Below are positions 1-9,586 of a DNA stretch of 64,000 nt, piece by piece. This stretch comes from Sneathiella sp. GTDB lineage: Bacteria; Pseudomonadota; Alphaproteobacteria; Sneathiellales; Sneathiellaceae. The notes beneath the pieces are model-generated. The model searched no databases. It was given only the letters and a program-made list of their open reading frames with translations, and was not told where the DNA came from. Numbering within the stretch: position 1 is the first letter of the stretch; each line of letters begins with the position of its first letter. The translations under genes and the position numbers were made by a program. Where the stretch lies: assembly GCF_002694385.1 (NCBI RefSeq), contig NZ_NZMB01000017.1, forward strand, positions 1-64,000, read 5' to 3'.

Positions 1-1
1 C

Positions 2-190
2 TTCCGGACGACGGACGTGACGGGTGTTGTGACGCTTCCCTCTGGTACGGAAATGGTGATGCCGGGCGACAATGTGACGATGGATGTCGAGCTGATCGCG
101 CCGATCGCCATGGATGAAGGCCTCCGCTTCGCCATCCGCGAAGGCGGCCGCACCGTCGGCGCCGGCGTCGTCGCATCCGTAACTGCTTAA
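2..190 (+). CDS. tuf: Elongation factor Tu, C-terminal 62 residues (5' truncated by window edge)
   Basis: The reading frame is open from the first bases and ends in TAA at 188-190. It encodes the end of EF-Tu domain 3, including the family signature [19 protein letters not shown] and the terminal [17 protein letters not shown]-Tu delivers aminoacyl-tRNA to the ribosomal A site as a GTP complex. The gene lies directly upstream of rpsJ, the usual str-to-S10 junction in proteobacteria. Only domain 3 is visible, so GTPase motifs cannot be checked. Confidence 0.97.
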   Translation, partial: FRTTDVTGVVTLPSGTEMVMPGDNVTMDVELIAPIAMDEGLRFAIREGGRTVGAGVVASVTA

Positions 191-199
191 CTTATACCG

Positions 200-229
200 G
201 GCAGCCCTCCGGGGCTGCCTTGCTTCTCT
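200..229 (+). terminator. Hairpin with weak T-rich tail between tuf and rpsJ
   Basis: An 8-bp GC stem (GGCAGCCC at 200-207, GGGCTGCC at 212-219) has a 4-nt loop and is followed by TTGCTTCTCTT. The stem begins 10 nt after the tuf stop. The tail is interrupted by G and C, so it may act as a partial terminator that lowers transcription from tuf into rpsJ, or as an RNA processing or stability element. It starts 48 nt before the rpsJ start codon. Confidence 0.6.
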
Positions 230-247
230 TCTGGAGTGACCAGAGTA

Positions 248-562
248 ATGGAAAACCAAAATATCCGCATCCGCCTGAAAGCGTATGATCATCGTGTTCT
301 CGATGCATCGACGGGCGAAATTGTAAATACGGCGAAACGCACGGGCGCCAAGGTTCGCGGTCCGATCCCGCTACCGACTCATATTGACAAATATACGGTC
401 CTGCGCGGCCCGCATATTGACAAGAAGTCGCGTGAGCAGTTCGAAATCCGGACCCACAAGCGTCTTCTGGATATCGTTGAGCCGACGCCGCAGACGGTGG
501 ACGCGCTGATGAAACTGGACCTCGCCGCGGGCGTCGATGTGTCCATCAAGCTGCTGGGGTAA
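248..562 (+). CDS. rpsJ: 30S ribosomal protein S10
   Basis: S10 (104 aa) sits in the 30S head and also forms NusB–S10 in antitermination complexes. The sequence is full length from [15 protein letters not shown] to the end and matches the family throughout, including [16 protein letters not shown] chose ATG 248 over GTG 236. GTG 236 would add four residues and lies inside the Shine-Dalgarno sequence CTGGAG (231-236), whereas ATG 248 has usable spacing and gives the normal family N-terminus. It is the first gene of the S10 block. Its stop (560-562) abuts the start of rplC. Confidence 0.97.
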   Translation: MENQNIRIRLKAYDHRVLDASTGEIVNTAKRTGAKVRGPIPLPTHIDKYTVLRGPHIDKKSREQFEIRTHKRLLDIVEPTPQTVDALMKLDLAAGVDVSIKLLG

Positions 563-567
563 TGGAA

Positions 568-1320
568 ATGCGTAGTGGATTGATCGCAAAGAAACTGGGG
601 ATGACCCGGGTTTTCGCGGAAGACGGTACTCACATTCCGGTCACCGTTCTTGCCGTTGACAAATGTGAGGTGGTTGCCCATCGCACCGCTGATAACCATG
701 GCTACAACGCCATGCAGCTCGGCACGGGCAAGGCCAAGGTAAAGAACGTCACGAAGGCGTTGCGCGGGCATTTCGCCAAGGCGGAAGTCGAGCCGAAAAT
801 GAAGCTGGCCGAATTCCGTGTGGCTGATGATGCGTTCGTCGATGTCGGCGCTGAGCTGACGGCGGACCATTTCATTGCCGAGCAGTATGTCGACGTGATC
901 GGCACCAGCATCGGTAAGGGCTTCGCCGGCGCCATGAAGCGGCATAACTTCGGTGGTATGCGCGCCTCTCATGGTGTGTCAGTGTCGCATCGCGCCCATG
1001 GTTCCACGGGCCAGTGTCAGGATCCGGGCAAGGTCTTCAAGGGCAAGAAGATGGCCGGTCACATGGGCGCCGTCCGCGTGACGACGCAGAATCTGAAGGT
1101 GGTTTCCACCGACAAGGATCGCGGGCTGGTTCTCCTGAAGGGGGCGGTTCCGGGGGCCAAGGGTTCCTGGGTTTATATCGCGGACGCAATCAAGAAGGCG
1201 CGTCCTGAAGATGCGCCCTATCCGGCAGCATTCATTGCCAGGGGCGGCGCGTCCGAAGCGGCTCCGGCGGAGGCTCCTGTCGAAGAGGCTCCTGTTGCAG
1301 ATACTGCGACGGAAGAGTAA
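568..1320 (+). CDS. rplC: 50S ribosomal protein L3
   Basis: L3 (250 aa) is an early 23S rRNA assembly protein reaching the peptidyl transferase centre. The N-terminus [16 protein letters not shown] is typical of alphaproteobacteria. ATG 562 is also in frame but overlaps the rpsJ stop and adds only two residues, so 568 is preferred. The central loop with [22 protein letters not shown] is intact, including the Gln of the GQCQ motif that is methylated in some bacteria. The C-terminus carries an Ala/Pro/Glu-rich tail of about 25 residues beyond the conserved fold, probably disordered; such tails are common in this class. Confidence 0.97.
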   Translation: MRSGLIAKKLGMTRVFAEDGTHIPVTVLAVDKCEVVAHRTADNHGYNAMQLGTGKAKVKNVTKALRGHFAKAEVEPKMKLAEFRVADDAFVDVGAELTADHFIAEQYVDVIGTSIGKGFAGAMKRHNFGGMRASHGVSVSHRAHGSTGQCQDPGKVFKGKKMAGHMGAVRVTTQNLKVVSTDKDRGLVLLKGAVPGAKGSWVYIADAIKKARPEDAPYPAAFIARGGASEAAPAEAPVEEAPVADTATEE

Positions 1321-1332
1321 AGGACGGCTGAA

Positions 1333-1953
1333 ATGAAGGTAAATGTAATCAACCTCGATAATAAAAAGGCCGGCGATATCGAGCTTGCCGATGAGGTGTT
1401 CGGTTTGCCGCTGCGGGGCGATCTCCTGCAGCGCATGGTGCGCTACCAGCTGGCGGCGCGCCGGGCCGGAACCCACAAGACGAAGGATGTCTCCGAAGTC
1501 TCCGGTACGGGCCAGAAGCCGTTCAAGCAGAAAGGCACGGGCCGCGCCCGTCAAGGCCAGAAGCGGGCTCCGCAGCAGCGTGGCGGCGGTGTCGCACATG
1601 GTCCGGTCGTGCGCAGCCATGCCCATGATCTGCCGAAGAAAGTTCGCAAGCTGGCGCTGAAAACGGCCCTGTCTGCAAAACAGGCGGAAGGCAAGCTGAT
1701 TGTTGTCGATGAGCTGAAGGCGACCGACATCAAAACCAAGCTGATGGCGGGCAAGTTCAAGGCGCTCGGCTGGGAATCGGCGCTGATCGTAGACGGCGAG
1801 GAGATGGAAAAGAACTTTGCTCTTTCCGCTCGGAACCTGCCGCGGGTCGATCTGCTGACCTCGAATGGCGCGAATGTGTATGACATTCTCCGCCGCGATG
1901 TACTTGTGCTCTCGAAAAGCGCAGTGGAAAGCCTGGAGGCTCGACTGAAATGA
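1333..1953 (+). CDS. rplD: 50S ribosomal protein L4
   Basis: L4 (206 aa) binds 23S rRNA domain I and lines the exit tunnel. The long basic internal loop, about residues 50-90 ([20 protein letters not shown]), that reaches into the tunnel is present. In E. coli L4 represses its own operon through the S10 leader, but no such leader can be assessed here because rpsJ follows tuf closely. The stop overlaps the rplW start by 4 nt, suggesting translational coupling. Confidence 0.97.
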   Translation: MKVNVINLDNKKAGDIELADEVFGLPLRGDLLQRMVRYQLAARRAGTHKTKDVSEVSGTGQKPFKQKGTGRARQGQKRAPQQRGGGVAHGPVVRSHAHDLPKKVRKLALKTALSAKQAEGKLIVVDELKATDIKTKLMAGKFKALGWESALIVDGEEMEKNFALSARNLPRVDLLTSNGANVYDILRRDVLVLSKSAVESLEARLK

Positions 1954-2243
1954 ACCAGGAAAATCTTTATGACATCCTGCTCGGCCCGGTGGTGACGGAA
2001 AAGTCCACCATGGGATCCGAATTCAACCAGGTGACATTCCGTGTCGCTCTGGACGCAACGAAACCTCAGATCAAGGAAGCAGTTGAAAAGCTGTTTGATG
2101 TCAAGGTAACGAACGTGAACACCAACCGCACCAAGGGCAAGGTGAAGCGTTTCCGTGGCCGTATTGGCAAGCGGTCTGACTATAAGAAAGCAGTGGTGAC
2201 CCTTGCCGAAGGGCAGGCCATCGATGTGACGGCGGGGATTTAA
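1950..2243 (+). CDS. rplW: 50S ribosomal protein L23
   Basis: L23 (97 aa) lies at the tunnel exit and is the docking site for trigger factor and SRP. It has the family opening ([14 protein letters not shown]), the central strand [20 protein letters not shown] and the [22 protein letters not shown] loop. The ATG overlaps the rplD stop by 4 nt, and rplB begins 3 nt after its own stop. The length is normal. Confidence 0.97.
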   Translation: MNQENLYDILLGPVVTEKSTMGSEFNQVTFRVALDATKPQIKEAVEKLFDVKVTNVNTNRTKGKVKRFRGRIGKRSDYKKAVVTLAEGQAIDVTAGI

Positions 2244-2246
2244 ACT

Positions 2247-3083
2247 ATGGCGTTGAAGAATTACAAACCGACGACACCTGCGCAGAGGGGCCTGATCCTT
2301 GTTGATCGTTCCGAACTGCACAAGGGCAAGCCGGTCAAGGCCCTGACGGAAGGGCTGTCCGGCAATGGCGGTCGCAACAACTATGGTCGTATCACTGCCC
2401 GCCGCCGGGGTGGCGGACATAAGCGGACCTATCGCATTATCGACTTCAAGCGTCGGAAATTTGACGTTTCCGCGACGGTCGAGCGGCTGGAATATGATCC
2501 GAACCGGACGGCCTTTATCGCCCTGATCCGGTATGAGGACGGGGAGCAGGCCTATATCCTGGCGCCGCAGCGTATCGCCGCCGGTGACAAGGTGATTTCC
2601 GGCACCAACGTCGATATCAAGCCGGGCAATGCAATGCCGCTCAAAAACATGCCGGTCGGCACCATCGTCCACAATGTGGAGATGAAGCCGGGCAAGGGTG
2701 GTCAGATCGCTCGCTCCGCCGGTACCTATGTCCAGCTGATCGGTAAGGATTCGGGTTATGCGCAGCTGCGTCTGGCCTCCGGTGAGCAACGCATCGTTCC
2801 CGGTGAGTGCATGGCAACGGTTGGGGCCGTTTCCAACCCGGATCAGAAGAACATCAAGCTGGCCAAGGCAGGCCGGTCCCGTTGGCTTGGCAAACGCCCG
2901 TCGGTTCGTGGTGTTGCAATGAACCCGGTTGACCATCCGCATGGCGGTGGTGAAGGCCGGACCTCCGGCGGTCGCCATCCGGTTTCACCGTGGGGCGTAC
3001 CGACGAAGGGCAAGCGGACCCGGTCAAACAAGGCCACGGATAAAATGATCATGCGGCGCCGTCCGCAAAAGCGGAAGAAGTAG
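2247..3083 (+). CDS. rplB: 50S ribosomal protein L2
   Basis: L2 (278 aa) is needed for subunit association and peptidyl transferase function. The invariant [13 protein letters not shown] motif carries the conserved histidines (about 230-232) near the catalytic centre. The basic C-terminal tail [20 protein letters not shown] is complete. The start at ATG 2247 gives [15 protein letters not shown], the alphaproteobacterial form. It lies between rplW (3-nt gap) and rpsS (11-nt gap). Confidence 0.98.
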   Translation: MALKNYKPTTPAQRGLILVDRSELHKGKPVKALTEGLSGNGGRNNYGRITARRRGGGHKRTYRIIDFKRRKFDVSATVERLEYDPNRTAFIALIRYEDGEQAYILAPQRIAAGDKVISGTNVDIKPGNAMPLKNMPVGTIVHNVEMKPGKGGQIARSAGTYVQLIGKDSGYAQLRLASGEQRIVPGECMATVGAVSNPDQKNIKLAKAGRSRWLGKRPSVRGVAMNPVDHPHGGGEGRTSGGRHPVSPWGVPTKGKRTRSNKATDKMIMRRRPQKRKK

Positions 3084-3094
3084 GAGCGCATCAC

Positions 3095-3373
3095 ATGGCA
3101 CGTTCTGTATGGAAAGGCCCATTTGTCGACGGGTATCTGCTGAAAAAAGCAGAAACCGCGCGGGCGGATAGCAGAAAATCAATCATCAAGACCTGGTCGC
3201 GCCGGTCAACGATCCTCCCGCAGTTTGTCGGGCTTACCTTTGGCGTTTATAACGGCCAGAAGTTTGTTCCGGTGCTGGTGGATGAAGATATGGTCGGCCA
3301 CAAATTCGGGGAATTTTCCCCGACGCGGACATATTATGGCCATGCGGCCGATAAGAAGGCTCGGAGAAAATAA
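3095..3373 (+). CDS. rpsS: 30S ribosomal protein S19
   Basis: S19 (92 aa) complexes with S13 in the 30S head and contacts tRNA. It reads [20 protein letters not shown], then [20 protein letters not shown] and the [21 protein letters not shown] end, all typical. GGAGCG upstream of ATG 3095 is the ribosome site. rplV starts 2 nt after its stop. Confidence 0.97.
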   Translation: MARSVWKGPFVDGYLLKKAETARADSRKSIIKTWSRRSTILPQFVGLTFGVYNGQKFVPVLVDEDMVGHKFGEFSPTRTYYGHAADKKARRK

Positions 3374-3375
3374 TC

Positions 3376-3756
3376 ATGGGGAAACCGTCTCTCAAGCGGC
3401 AACTGAGTGATACGGAAGCGCGCGCCGTCGGCAACCGCATTCGCGTCAGCCCGCAAAAACTGAATCTGGTGGCAGGTCTCATTCGTGGTAAATCCGCCGA
3501 AGCGGCCCTGACGGAGCTGACCTTCTCCAAGCGCGGTATTGCGCCGGAGGTGCGGAAAGTTCTGCAGTCAGCCATTGCCAATGCCGAGAATAACCATCAG
3601 CTGGATGTGGACCGGCTGTATGTTTCGGAAGCGCATGTCGGCAAATCCCTTGTGATGAAGCGGATGCGGCCCCGTGGACGCGGGCGGTCGAGCCCCATCC
3701 TGAAGCCTTTCAGCAACATCACGATCGTCGTCCGCGAGCGCGAGGAGCAAGAATAA
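3376..3756 (+). CDS. rplV: 50S ribosomal protein L22
   Basis: L22 (126 aa) contacts all 23S domains, and its beta-hairpin lines the exit tunnel. The hairpin ([20 protein letters not shown]) is intact, so no macrolide-type deletion is visible. The family fold follows from [17 protein letters not shown] onwards. The stop TAA (3754-3756) overlaps the rpsC ATG (3756) by one base, a tightly coupled arrangement. Confidence 0.97.
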   Translation: MGKPSLKRQLSDTEARAVGNRIRVSPQKLNLVAGLIRGKSAEAALTELTFSKRGIAPEVRKVLQSAIANAENNHQLDVDRLYVSEAHVGKSLVMKRMRPRGRGRSSPILKPFSNITIVVREREEQE

Positions 3757-4466
3757 TGGGTCAAAAAGTAAATCCAATTGGCCTTAGGGTCGGCATCAAC
3801 CGGACGTGGGATTCCCGCTGGTACGCCAAGGACGACTACGCCAAACTTCTGCATGAAGACGTGCGGATTCGTGACTATCTTGAAAAGCAGCTGGAACAGG
3901 CGGGCATTAGCAAGATTATCATCGAACGTCCGGCGAAAAAGGCGCGTGTGACCATCCATTCCGCCCGTCCTGGCGTGATTATCGGCAAGAAGGGCGCAGA
4001 TATCGAGAAGCTGCGGTCGGCCATCGCCAAGATGACCGCCTCCGAAGTGCATCTCAATATCGTTGAAGTCCGCAAGCCGGAAATCGACGCAAAGCTGGTT
4101 GCCGAGAATATCGGTCAGCAGCTTGCCCGCCGTGTTTCCTATCGTCGGGCCATGAAGCGGGCGGTTCAGTCGGCGCTGCGTCTTGGCGCGGAAGGCATCC
4201 GGATCAATTGTGCGGGCCGCCTTGGCGGCGCGGAAATTGCCCGGACCGAATGGTACCGCGAAGGCCGTGTTCCGCTGCATACTCTGCGCGCAAACATTGA
4301 CTATGGGACGGCGTCGGCGCTGACCACCTATGGGATTATCGGCATCAAGGTCTGGATCTACAAAGGCGAGATTCTGGAACATGATCCGATGGCCCAGGAC
4401 AAGCTCATGGAAAAACAACAGGCGGGTGGCCGTCCTGCGGGCCGTCCCGGCGGCCGTCGGAATTAA
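3756..4466 (+). CDS. rpsC: 30S ribosomal protein S3
   Basis: S3 (236 aa) forms part of the mRNA entry helicase with S4 and S5. The KH domain with the [15 protein letters not shown] loop is visible around residues 70-90, followed by the C-terminal domain with [20 protein letters not shown]. The C-terminus ends in a Gly/Pro/Arg-rich tail, common in the class. The start at ATG 3756 gives [18 protein letters not shown], the canonical N-terminus. A 16-nt gap with AAGGGGTGAT precedes rplP. Confidence 0.97.
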   Translation: MGQKVNPIGLRVGINRTWDSRWYAKDDYAKLLHEDVRIRDYLEKQLEQAGISKIIIERPAKKARVTIHSARPGVIIGKKGADIEKLRSAIAKMTASEVHLNIVEVRKPEIDAKLVAENIGQQLARRVSYRRAMKRAVQSALRLGAEGIRINCAGRLGGAEIARTEWYREGRVPLHTLRANIDYGTASALTTYGIIGIKVWIYKGEILEHDPMAQDKLMEKQQAGGRPAGRPGGRRN

Positions 4467-4482
4467 GTAAAGGGGTGATGTC

Positions 4483-4902
4483 ATGCTTCAACCGAAGCGC
4501 ACAAAATTTCGCAAAGCGCATAAAGGGCGCTTGAAGGGAACAGCAACTTCAGGTACAACGCTGAACTTCGGCGCTTACGGCCTGAAAGCTGTAGAGCCCG
4601 GGCGTCTGACCGCGCGGCAGATCGAGGCAACTCGGCGTGCGGTGACCCGCCATATCAAACGTGCTGGACGTGTCTGGATTCGCATATTCCCGGATGTACC
4701 CGTCTCCAAAAAGCCCACCGAAGTCCGGATGGGTAAAGGTAAGGGGTCGCCGGAATATTGGATGGTTCGTGTCCAGCCGGGAAAAATTATGTTCGAACTT
4801 GACGGTGTTCCGATCGATATCGCCCGCGAGGCGTTTGAACGGGGTGCTGCGAAGCTGCCGATCAAGACCCGCTTCGTGACCCGTCTTGGTGAAGGGAATT
4901 GA
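4483..4902 (+). CDS. rplP: 50S ribosomal protein L16
   Basis: L16 (139 aa) organises the A-site tRNA binding region of the 50S subunit. It shows [16 protein letters not shown], the central [20 protein letters not shown] and [20 protein letters not shown]. The Arg in the [14 protein letters not shown] stretch corresponds to the one hydroxylated in E. coli. The stop ends 2 nt before the rpmC ATG. Length and order are as expected. Confidence 0.97.
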   Translation: MLQPKRTKFRKAHKGRLKGTATSGTTLNFGAYGLKAVEPGRLTARQIEATRRAVTRHIKRAGRVWIRIFPDVPVSKKPTEVRMGKGKGSPEYWMVRVQPGKIMFELDGVPIDIAREAFERGAAKLPIKTRFVTRLGEGN

Positions 4903-4904
4903 CC

Positions 4905-5096
4905 ATGAAGGCACAGGATTTACTGGGCAAAACGGCCGATGAGCTTAAAACCGAGCTGCTGCAACTTAAAAAGGAGCAGTTCAATCTTCGGTTCCAGAAG
5001 GCCAGTGGCCAATTGGAGAATACGGCGCGCCAACGCCAGGTGCGGCGGGATATCGCCCGCATCAAAACGGTGATGTCAGCTAAAGCTGCATCTTAG
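4905..5096 (+). CDS. rpmC: 50S ribosomal protein L29
   Basis: L29 (63 aa) is a two-helix protein beside L23 at the tunnel exit. I place the start at ATG 4905 ([15 protein letters not shown]). A TTG at 4899 would extend the frame into rplP by two codons and does not match the family. The motif [20 protein letters not shown] is diagnostic. GAAGGGAATT just upstream serves as ribosome site inside the rplP end. Confidence 0.96.
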   Translation: MKAQDLLGKTADELKTELLQLKKEQFNLRFQKASGQLENTARQRQVRRDIARIKTVMSAKAAS

Positions 5097-5109
5097 GAGA
5101 GAGAGAACG

Positions 5110-5334
5110 ATGCCAAAGCGTATCCTGCAAGGAACCGTGGTCAGCGACAAGAATGATCAGACTGTCGTTGTCAAAGTCGAGCGTCAAGTGATGCATCGGC
5201 TGTATAAGAAGTACATAGGCAAGTCGAAAAAGTACCATGCCCATGACGCCGAAAACAAATTCAAGATCGGGGACACCGTCCGCATCCAGGAATGTGCCCC
5301 CCGCTCTAAGTTGAAGCGCTGGGAAGTCCTTTAA
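5110..5334 (+). CDS. rpsQ: 30S ribosomal protein S17
   Basis: S17 (74 aa) is an OB-fold primary 16S-binding protein needed for 30S body assembly. It reads [26 protein letters not shown] and ends with [18 protein letters not shown], both family signatures. A strong GGAGAGAGAG lies upstream. A 47-nt spacer before rplN holds no gene. Confidence 0.97.
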   Translation: MPKRILQGTVVSDKNDQTVVVKVERQVMHRLYKKYIGKSKKYHAHDAENKFKIGDTVRIQECAPRSKLKRWEVL

Positions 5335-5381
5335 GCGTTGCTTGATTAGCTGGTTTAGATACCAAATAAAGGTAAACGACT

Positions 5382-5750
5382 ATGATTCAGATGCAAACCA
5401 ACCTGGATGTCGCCGACAATTCCGGCGCGAGACGGGTGCAGTGCATTAAGGTTTTGGGCGGTTCAAAGCGGAAAACCGCTTCTGTCGGGGACGTGATCGT
5501 TGTCTCCGTCAAGGAAGCCATTCCGCGTGGCCGTGTCAAAAAAGGTGACGTTCAGAGAGCCGTCATCGTGCGCACAAAGAAAGAGATTCGCCGCCCGGAC
5601 GGGACGGCAATCCGCTTCGATTCCAACGCTGCTGTGCTCATCAACAAGCAGGGCGAGCCGGTCGGGACCCGTATTTTCGGCCCGGTCACGCGCGAGCTTC
5701 GGGGCAAGAACTATATGAAAATCATTTCGCTGGCGCCGGAGGTTCTCTAA
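5382..5750 (+). CDS. rplN: 50S ribosomal protein L14
   Basis: L14 (122 aa) forms intersubunit bridges and is the binding site of the silencing factor RsfS. Family signatures are present: [38 protein letters not shown] and [16 protein letters not shown]. The final base of its stop is the first base of the rplX ATG, so the two genes are likely translationally coupled. Confidence 0.98.
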   Translation: MIQMQTNLDVADNSGARRVQCIKVLGGSKRKTASVGDVIVVSVKEAIPRGRVKKGDVQRAVIVRTKKEIRRPDGTAIRFDSNAAVLINKQGEPVGTRIFGPVTRELRGKNYMKIISLAPEVL

Positions 5751-6073
5751 TGGCTGAAAAATTCGCAGTGAAAAAAGGCGACAAGGTCGTCGTTCTGGCA
5801 GGCAAGGACAAGGGCCGCGCCGGCGAGGTTCTGAGCGTTCTGCGCACGGATCGCCGCGTGCTTGTTTCCGGCATCAACATGGTGAAACGCCATACGAAGC
5901 AGAGCCAGACAGAGCAGGGCGGCATCGTTGAAAAGGAAGCTGCCATTCACATTTCGAACGTTGCGTTGCAGGATCCGAAGGATGGCAAGGCGACCCGTGT
6001 TGGCTATAAGACACTGGATGACGGCCGGAAGGTACGCTTTGCCAAGCGCTCCGGTGAAGTCATTGATATTTAA
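5750..6073 (+). CDS. rplX: 50S ribosomal protein L24
   Basis: L24 (107 aa) is one of the two initiator proteins of 50S assembly. The KOW motif ([20 protein letters not shown]) is at the N-terminus, followed by [21 protein letters not shown], a proteobacterial signature. It lies 11 nt before rplE, with AAGGGGCAG as the ribosome site of the next gene. Confidence 0.97.
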   Translation: MAEKFAVKKGDKVVVLAGKDKGRAGEVLSVLRTDRRVLVSGINMVKRHTKQSQTEQGGIVEKEAAIHISNVALQDPKDGKATRVGYKTLDDGRKVRFAKRSGEVIDI

Positions 6074-6084
6074 GGGGCAGTTCG

Positions 6085-6633
6085 ATGACGACGCCAAGAC
6101 TTAAGACATTATATAATGAAAACCTGCGTCAGCAGATGCAGGATAAGTTCGCCTACAAGAACGTGATGGAAATTCCGAAGCTGGAAAAAATCGTCATCAA
6201 CGTTGGGTGTGGGGAAGCGGTGGCCGATTCTAAAAAGATCAAGTCGGTCGAGAGCGAAGTTGCCAAGATTTCCGGCCAGAAGCCGGTTGTCACCATCGCC
6301 AAGAAATCCATCGCCACTTTCAAGCTTCGTGAAGGCATGCCGATCGGTGTGAAGGTGACGCTGCGCAAGAACCAGATGTATGAATTTCTGGACCGCCTGA
6401 TCAACATCGCGCTGCCCCGTGTGCGGGACTTCCGCGGTGTTTCCGCCAAAAGCTTCGATGGTCGCGGCAACTATGCCATGGGCCTGAAAGAGCAAATCGT
6501 CTTTCCGGAAATCCATTACGATGATGTAACGGATGTACGGGGAATGGATATCGTGATCTGCACGACGGCAAAGACCGATGAAGAGGCGCGCGAGCTTCTG
6601 AGTGGGTTCAGCATGCCGTTCAAGATCAATTGA
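6085..6633 (+). CDS. rplE: 50S ribosomal protein L5
   Basis: L5 (182 aa) binds 5S rRNA in the central protuberance and bridges to S13. It shows the [18 protein letters not shown] segment, [20 protein letters not shown] and the end [19 protein letters not shown]. The length is normal. An 18-nt gap with AAGGAG precedes rpsN. Confidence 0.97.
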   Translation: MTTPRLKTLYNENLRQQMQDKFAYKNVMEIPKLEKIVINVGCGEAVADSKKIKSVESEVAKISGQKPVVTIAKKSIATFKLREGMPIGVKVTLRKNQMYEFLDRLINIALPRVRDFRGVSAKSFDGRGNYAMGLKEQIVFPEIHYDDVTDVRGMDIVICTTAKTDEEARELLSGFSMPFKIN

Positions 6634-6651
6634 TCCAAGGAGTTAATTGAA

Positions 6652-6957
6652 ATGGCTAAAAAAAGTGCTGTTGAAAAAGACCAGAAGCGCCGCCGGATGG
6701 TCGCAAAATTTGCGAACAAGCGGGCGGAGCTAAAGGCAATCAGCAAAAATGAGGATCTGCCGCAGGAAGAGCGTTTCGCCGCCCGCCTGAAGCTGGCTTC
6801 GTTACCGCGGAACTCTTCCAAGACCCGCGTCCGCAACCGCTGCGAACTGACGGGGCGTCCGCGCGCTGTCTATCGCAAACTGAAACTTTCCCGTATCGGC
6901 CTGCGCGACATGGCGTCCAATGGTCAGATTCCGGGCATGGTCAAATCGAGCTGGTAG
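6652..6957 (+). CDS. rpsN: 30S ribosomal protein S14 (zinc-independent long form)
   Basis: S14 (101 aa) is a late-assembling 30S head protein. This is the long form: the CXXC-X12-CXXC zinc ribbon of the short form is absent and the C-terminal half carries [18 protein letters not shown]. The N-terminal basic helix ([20 protein letters not shown]) is complete. It is cotranscribed with rpsH 12 nt downstream. Confidence 0.96.
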   Translation: MAKKSAVEKDQKRRRMVAKFANKRAELKAISKNEDLPQEERFAARLKLASLPRNSSKTRVRNRCELTGRPRAVYRKLKLSRIGLRDMASNGQIPGMVKSSW

Positions 6958-6969
6958 GGAGATACAACT

Positions 6970-7368
6970 ATGTCTTTGAGTGATCCCCTCGGCGATATGC
7001 TGACCCGTATCCGTAACGGTCAGCGGGCCATGAAAAGCAGCATCAGCAGCCCGTCTTCCAAGTTGCGCCTGAGCGTGCTTGAGGCGCTGAAGCGTGAAGG
7101 TTACATTCGCGGCTATGAGGTGTCTGAGCCGCAGAAGGGCCGTCCAGAAGTGACCATTGAACTGAAATATTTTCAGGGCAAGGGCGTGATCGAGCATATC
7201 AGCCGGGTTTCCAAACCGGGCCGCCGCATTTATTCCGGCGTAAAAGACCTGCCGACCGTGCGTAACGGTCTCGGTGTCGCCATCCTGTCCACGCCGAACG
7301 GCGTTCTGTCGGACAATGAAGCACGCGAAGCCCATGTGGGCGGCGAAGTGCTTTGCAAACTGTACTAG
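6970..7368 (+). CDS. rpsH: 30S ribosomal protein S8
   Basis: S8 (132 aa) is a primary binder of the 16S central domain, and in E. coli it represses the spc operon by binding near rplE. It shows [18 protein letters not shown], then [18 protein letters not shown] and the end [19 protein letters not shown]. The canonical C-terminal TS(n) segment is present as [21 protein letters not shown] follows for rplF. Confidence 0.97.
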   Translation: MSLSDPLGDMLTRIRNGQRAMKSSISSPSSKLRLSVLEALKREGYIRGYEVSEPQKGRPEVTIELKYFQGKGVIEHISRVSKPGRRIYSGVKDLPTVRNGLGVAILSTPNGVLSDNEAREAHVGGEVLCKLY

Positions 7369-7376
7369 GAGGTATT

Positions 7377-7910
7377 ATGTCTCGTATTGGAAAACATCCG
7401 GTGACGATCCCTTCTGGCGTTGATGTACAGATGTCCGGAAGCGATATCACGGTAAAGGGTAGCAAGGGCGTGATGAGCATGACCTTTGTTGATGATGTGA
7501 TTGTCGATCGTGAAGACGACAAGATCTGGGTCAAGCCGCGCACCAAGAGCAATCGCAGCCGTCAGATGTGGGGCATGCAGCGGACGCTGCTGAACAATCT
7601 GGTGCAGGGCGTGTCGGGCGGTTTTACGCGCACCCTCGAAATTGTCGGTGTCGGTTATCGTGCCGCTGCCCAGGGACGGACGTTGAAGCTGAACCTAGGG
7701 TTCAGCCATGACGTTGATTTTCCGATCCCGGAAGGCATCGAAATCAAGACGCCGTCCCCGACGGTGATCGAAATTTCAGGCGCAGACAAGCAGCAGGTTG
7801 GCCAGGTTGCGGCCGTTATCCGCTCCTATCGGAAGCCCGAGCCTTATAAGGGCAAGGGTGTTAAATATTCGGACGAATTCGTCTTCCGTAAAGAAGGCAA
7901 GAAGAAGTAG
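7377..7910 (+). CDS. rplF: 50S ribosomal protein L6
   Basis: L6 (177 aa) has two homologous domains and binds near the factor-binding site. I chose ATG 7377 because it follows AGGAGG (7368-7373) and gives [16 protein letters not shown] start at 7353 would lie inside rpsH. The family motif [21 protein letters not shown] near the end is intact. Confidence 0.97.
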   Translation: MSRIGKHPVTIPSGVDVQMSGSDITVKGSKGVMSMTFVDDVIVDREDDKIWVKPRTKSNRSRQMWGMQRTLLNNLVQGVSGGFTRTLEIVGVGYRAAAQGRTLKLNLGFSHDVDFPIPEGIEIKTPSPTVIEISGADKQQVGQVAAVIRSYRKPEPYKGKGVKYSDEFVFRKEGKKK

Positions 7911-7919
7911 GAACCGACC

Positions 7920-8282
7920 ATGGCAAATTCCAGAGAATTGTTCGAACGCCGTCGGCGGAGGAACCGGACCCAGCTTCGCAAGGTGTCTTCGGGCCGTCCG
8001 CGGCTTTCCGTACACCGTACGCTCAAGCAGATTTATGTTCAGGTTATTGACGATGCAGCTGGCAAAACGCTGGCCTCCGCCTCTAGCCTGGAAAAGGATC
8101 TGCGCAGCAAGCTGAAAAGCGGCGGCAATAAAGACGCCGCCGCCGAAATCGGCAAGCTGATTGCAGAGCGGGCCCTCAAGGCCGGCATCAAGGAAGTCGC
8201 ATTTGATCGCGGCGGATATAAATATCATGGCCGGGTCAAAGCCCTTGCCGATGCTGCCCGTGAGGGCGGCCTGTCCTTCTAG
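7920..8282 (+). CDS. rplR: 50S ribosomal protein L18
   Basis: L18 (120 aa) carries 5S rRNA into the 50S subunit together with L5. It shows the basic N-terminus [34 protein letters not shown] and the end [20 protein letters not shown]. The order rplF–rplR–rpsE is standard, with gaps of about 10 nt on each side. Confidence 0.97.
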   Translation: MANSRELFERRRRRNRTQLRKVSSGRPRLSVHRTLKQIYVQVIDDAAGKTLASASSLEKDLRSKLKSGGNKDAAAEIGKLIAERALKAGIKEVAFDRGGYKYHGRVKALADAAREGGLSF

Positions 8283-8293
8283 GGGAATTGACG

Positions 8294-8833
8294 ATGTTGA
8301 GACCTGAACAAACAGAAAAAGGCGACTCAGAGTTCGTCGATAAGCTGGTTTACATTAACCGTGTGGCCAAGGTGGTTAAGGGTGGCCGTCGCTTCGGCTT
8401 CGCGGCGCTTGTCGTCGCCGGTGACCAGAAAGGCCGTGTTGGCTATGGCCATGGCAAGGCGCGCGAGGTGCCGGAGGCCATCCGCAAGGCAACCGAAGCC
8501 GCCAAGCGCAACATGGTACGTGTTCCCTTGCGCGAAGGCCGGACGTTGCATCATGACGTGCAGGGTCGTTTCGGAGCAGGACGTGTCGTACTGCGCGCGG
8601 CGCCGGCAGGTACCGGTATTATCGCCGGTGGTCCGATGCGCGCGGTTTTCGAAACGCTCGGCGTGCAGGATGTGGTGACGAAGTCGATTGGTACTTCCAA
8701 CCCTTATAACATGGTCAAGGCGACCTTCGAGGCGCTGAAGAATGTCAGCTCACCGCGCATGGTTGCGGCGAAGCGGGGCAAGAAGGTTTCCGATGTTGTC
8801 GGCCGCCGTGGCGGCGACGCAGGAAAGGAATAG
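8294..8833 (+). CDS. rpsE: 30S ribosomal protein S5
   Basis: S5 (179 aa) acts in decoding fidelity and the mRNA-entry helicase. I start it at ATG 8294 ([18 protein letters not shown]), preceded by AGGGGAATTG. TTG 8288 would add only two codons. Diagnostic segments are [19 protein letters not shown] and [20 protein letters not shown]. The C-terminus ends in a short Gly/Arg/Lys tail. rpmD starts 4 nt after the stop. Confidence 0.97.
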   Translation: MLRPEQTEKGDSEFVDKLVYINRVAKVVKGGRRFGFAALVVAGDQKGRVGYGHGKAREVPEAIRKATEAAKRNMVRVPLREGRTLHHDVQGRFGAGRVVLRAAPAGTGIIAGGPMRAVFETLGVQDVVTKSIGTSNPYNMVKATFEALKNVSSPRMVAAKRGKKVSDVVGRRGGDAGKE

Positions 8834-8837
8834 ATCG

Positions 8838-9026
8838 ATGGCGAAAGCAACCATCAAGGTAACCCAGACGGGCAGCCCCATCGGGCGCCCGGCAAACCAG
8901 CGGGCAACGCTTGTCGGTCTCGGGCTGAACAAGATGCACCGCAGTGTCGAGCTTGAGGATACGCCTGCCATCCGCGGGATGATCCGCAAGGTGCATCATC
9001 TGGTACAGGTTGAAGAAGCCAAATAA
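8838..9026 (+). CDS. rpmD: 50S ribosomal protein L30
   Basis: L30 (62 aa) is a small 23S-binding protein of domain II. ATG 8838 gives [20 protein letters not shown], followed by the family signature [20 protein letters not shown]. Longer in-frame extensions upstream run through rpsE and are not credible. GGAAAGGAA inside the rpsE end supplies the ribosome site. Confidence 0.96.
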   Translation: MAKATIKVTQTGSPIGRPANQRATLVGLGLNKMHRSVELEDTPAIRGMIRKVHHLVQVEEAK

Positions 9027-9059
9027 GGCTCAGCCGGTCTGATTTAAGGAATATTGAAC

Positions 9060-9539
9060 ATGCGTTTGAATCAACTTGCCGACAATGCAGGCGCCACCAA
9101 GAACCGGATGCGCGTGGGTCGGGGTATCGGTTCCGGGAAGGGGAAAACCTCCGGAGCGGGTCAGAAGGGTCAGAAGTCACGTACGGGCGTCGCCATCAAG
9201 GGGTTTGAAGGCGGTCAGATGTCCATCTATCGCCGTCTGCCGAAGCGGGGCTTCAACAACATTTTCCGCAAGGAATTTGCCGTTGCCAACCTCGGCCGTG
9301 TGCAGGCTGCGATTGATGCGGGCAAGCTGGATGCCAAATCCACCATTACTGCCGAGGCTCTCAAGGCCGCCGGTGTTGTCGGCAAGATCGGTGAAGGTGT
9401 CCGCCTTCTCGCCAAGGGCGAGCTGACGGCAAAAGTCACCTTTGAAGTTGCCGGGGCATCCAAATCGGCTGTTGAAGCCGTTGAAAAGGCAGGCGGGAAG
9501 GTTACGCTTCTCGCTGCGGCTTCGGAAAAAAGCGAATAA
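9060..9539 (+). CDS. rplO: 50S ribosomal protein L15
   Basis: L15 (159 aa) is a late-assembly 23S binder. ATG 9060, 9 nt after AAGGA, gives [20 protein letters not shown]. The Gly-rich basic loop [20 protein letters not shown] and [17 protein letters not shown] are diagnostic. The C-terminal domain is normal. A 47-nt spacer separates it from secY. Confidence 0.97.
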   Translation: MRLNQLADNAGATKNRMRVGRGIGSGKGKTSGAGQKGQKSRTGVAIKGFEGGQMSIYRRLPKRGFNNIFRKEFAVANLGRVQAAIDAGKLDAKSTITAEALKAAGVVGKIGEGVRLLAKGELTAKVTFEVAGASKSAVEAVEKAGGKVTLLAAASEKSE

Positions 9540-9586
9540 TCAAATCGGCGGAGCGGCTCGTAAGCCGGACCTTCGGGAGAATCTAG

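Noticed and set aside
1551-2978. 475-codon open frame on the minus strand across rplD, rplW and rplB
   Set aside because: It lies fully antisense to three certain ribosomal genes, has low-complexity His/Arg-rich translation and no family resemblance.
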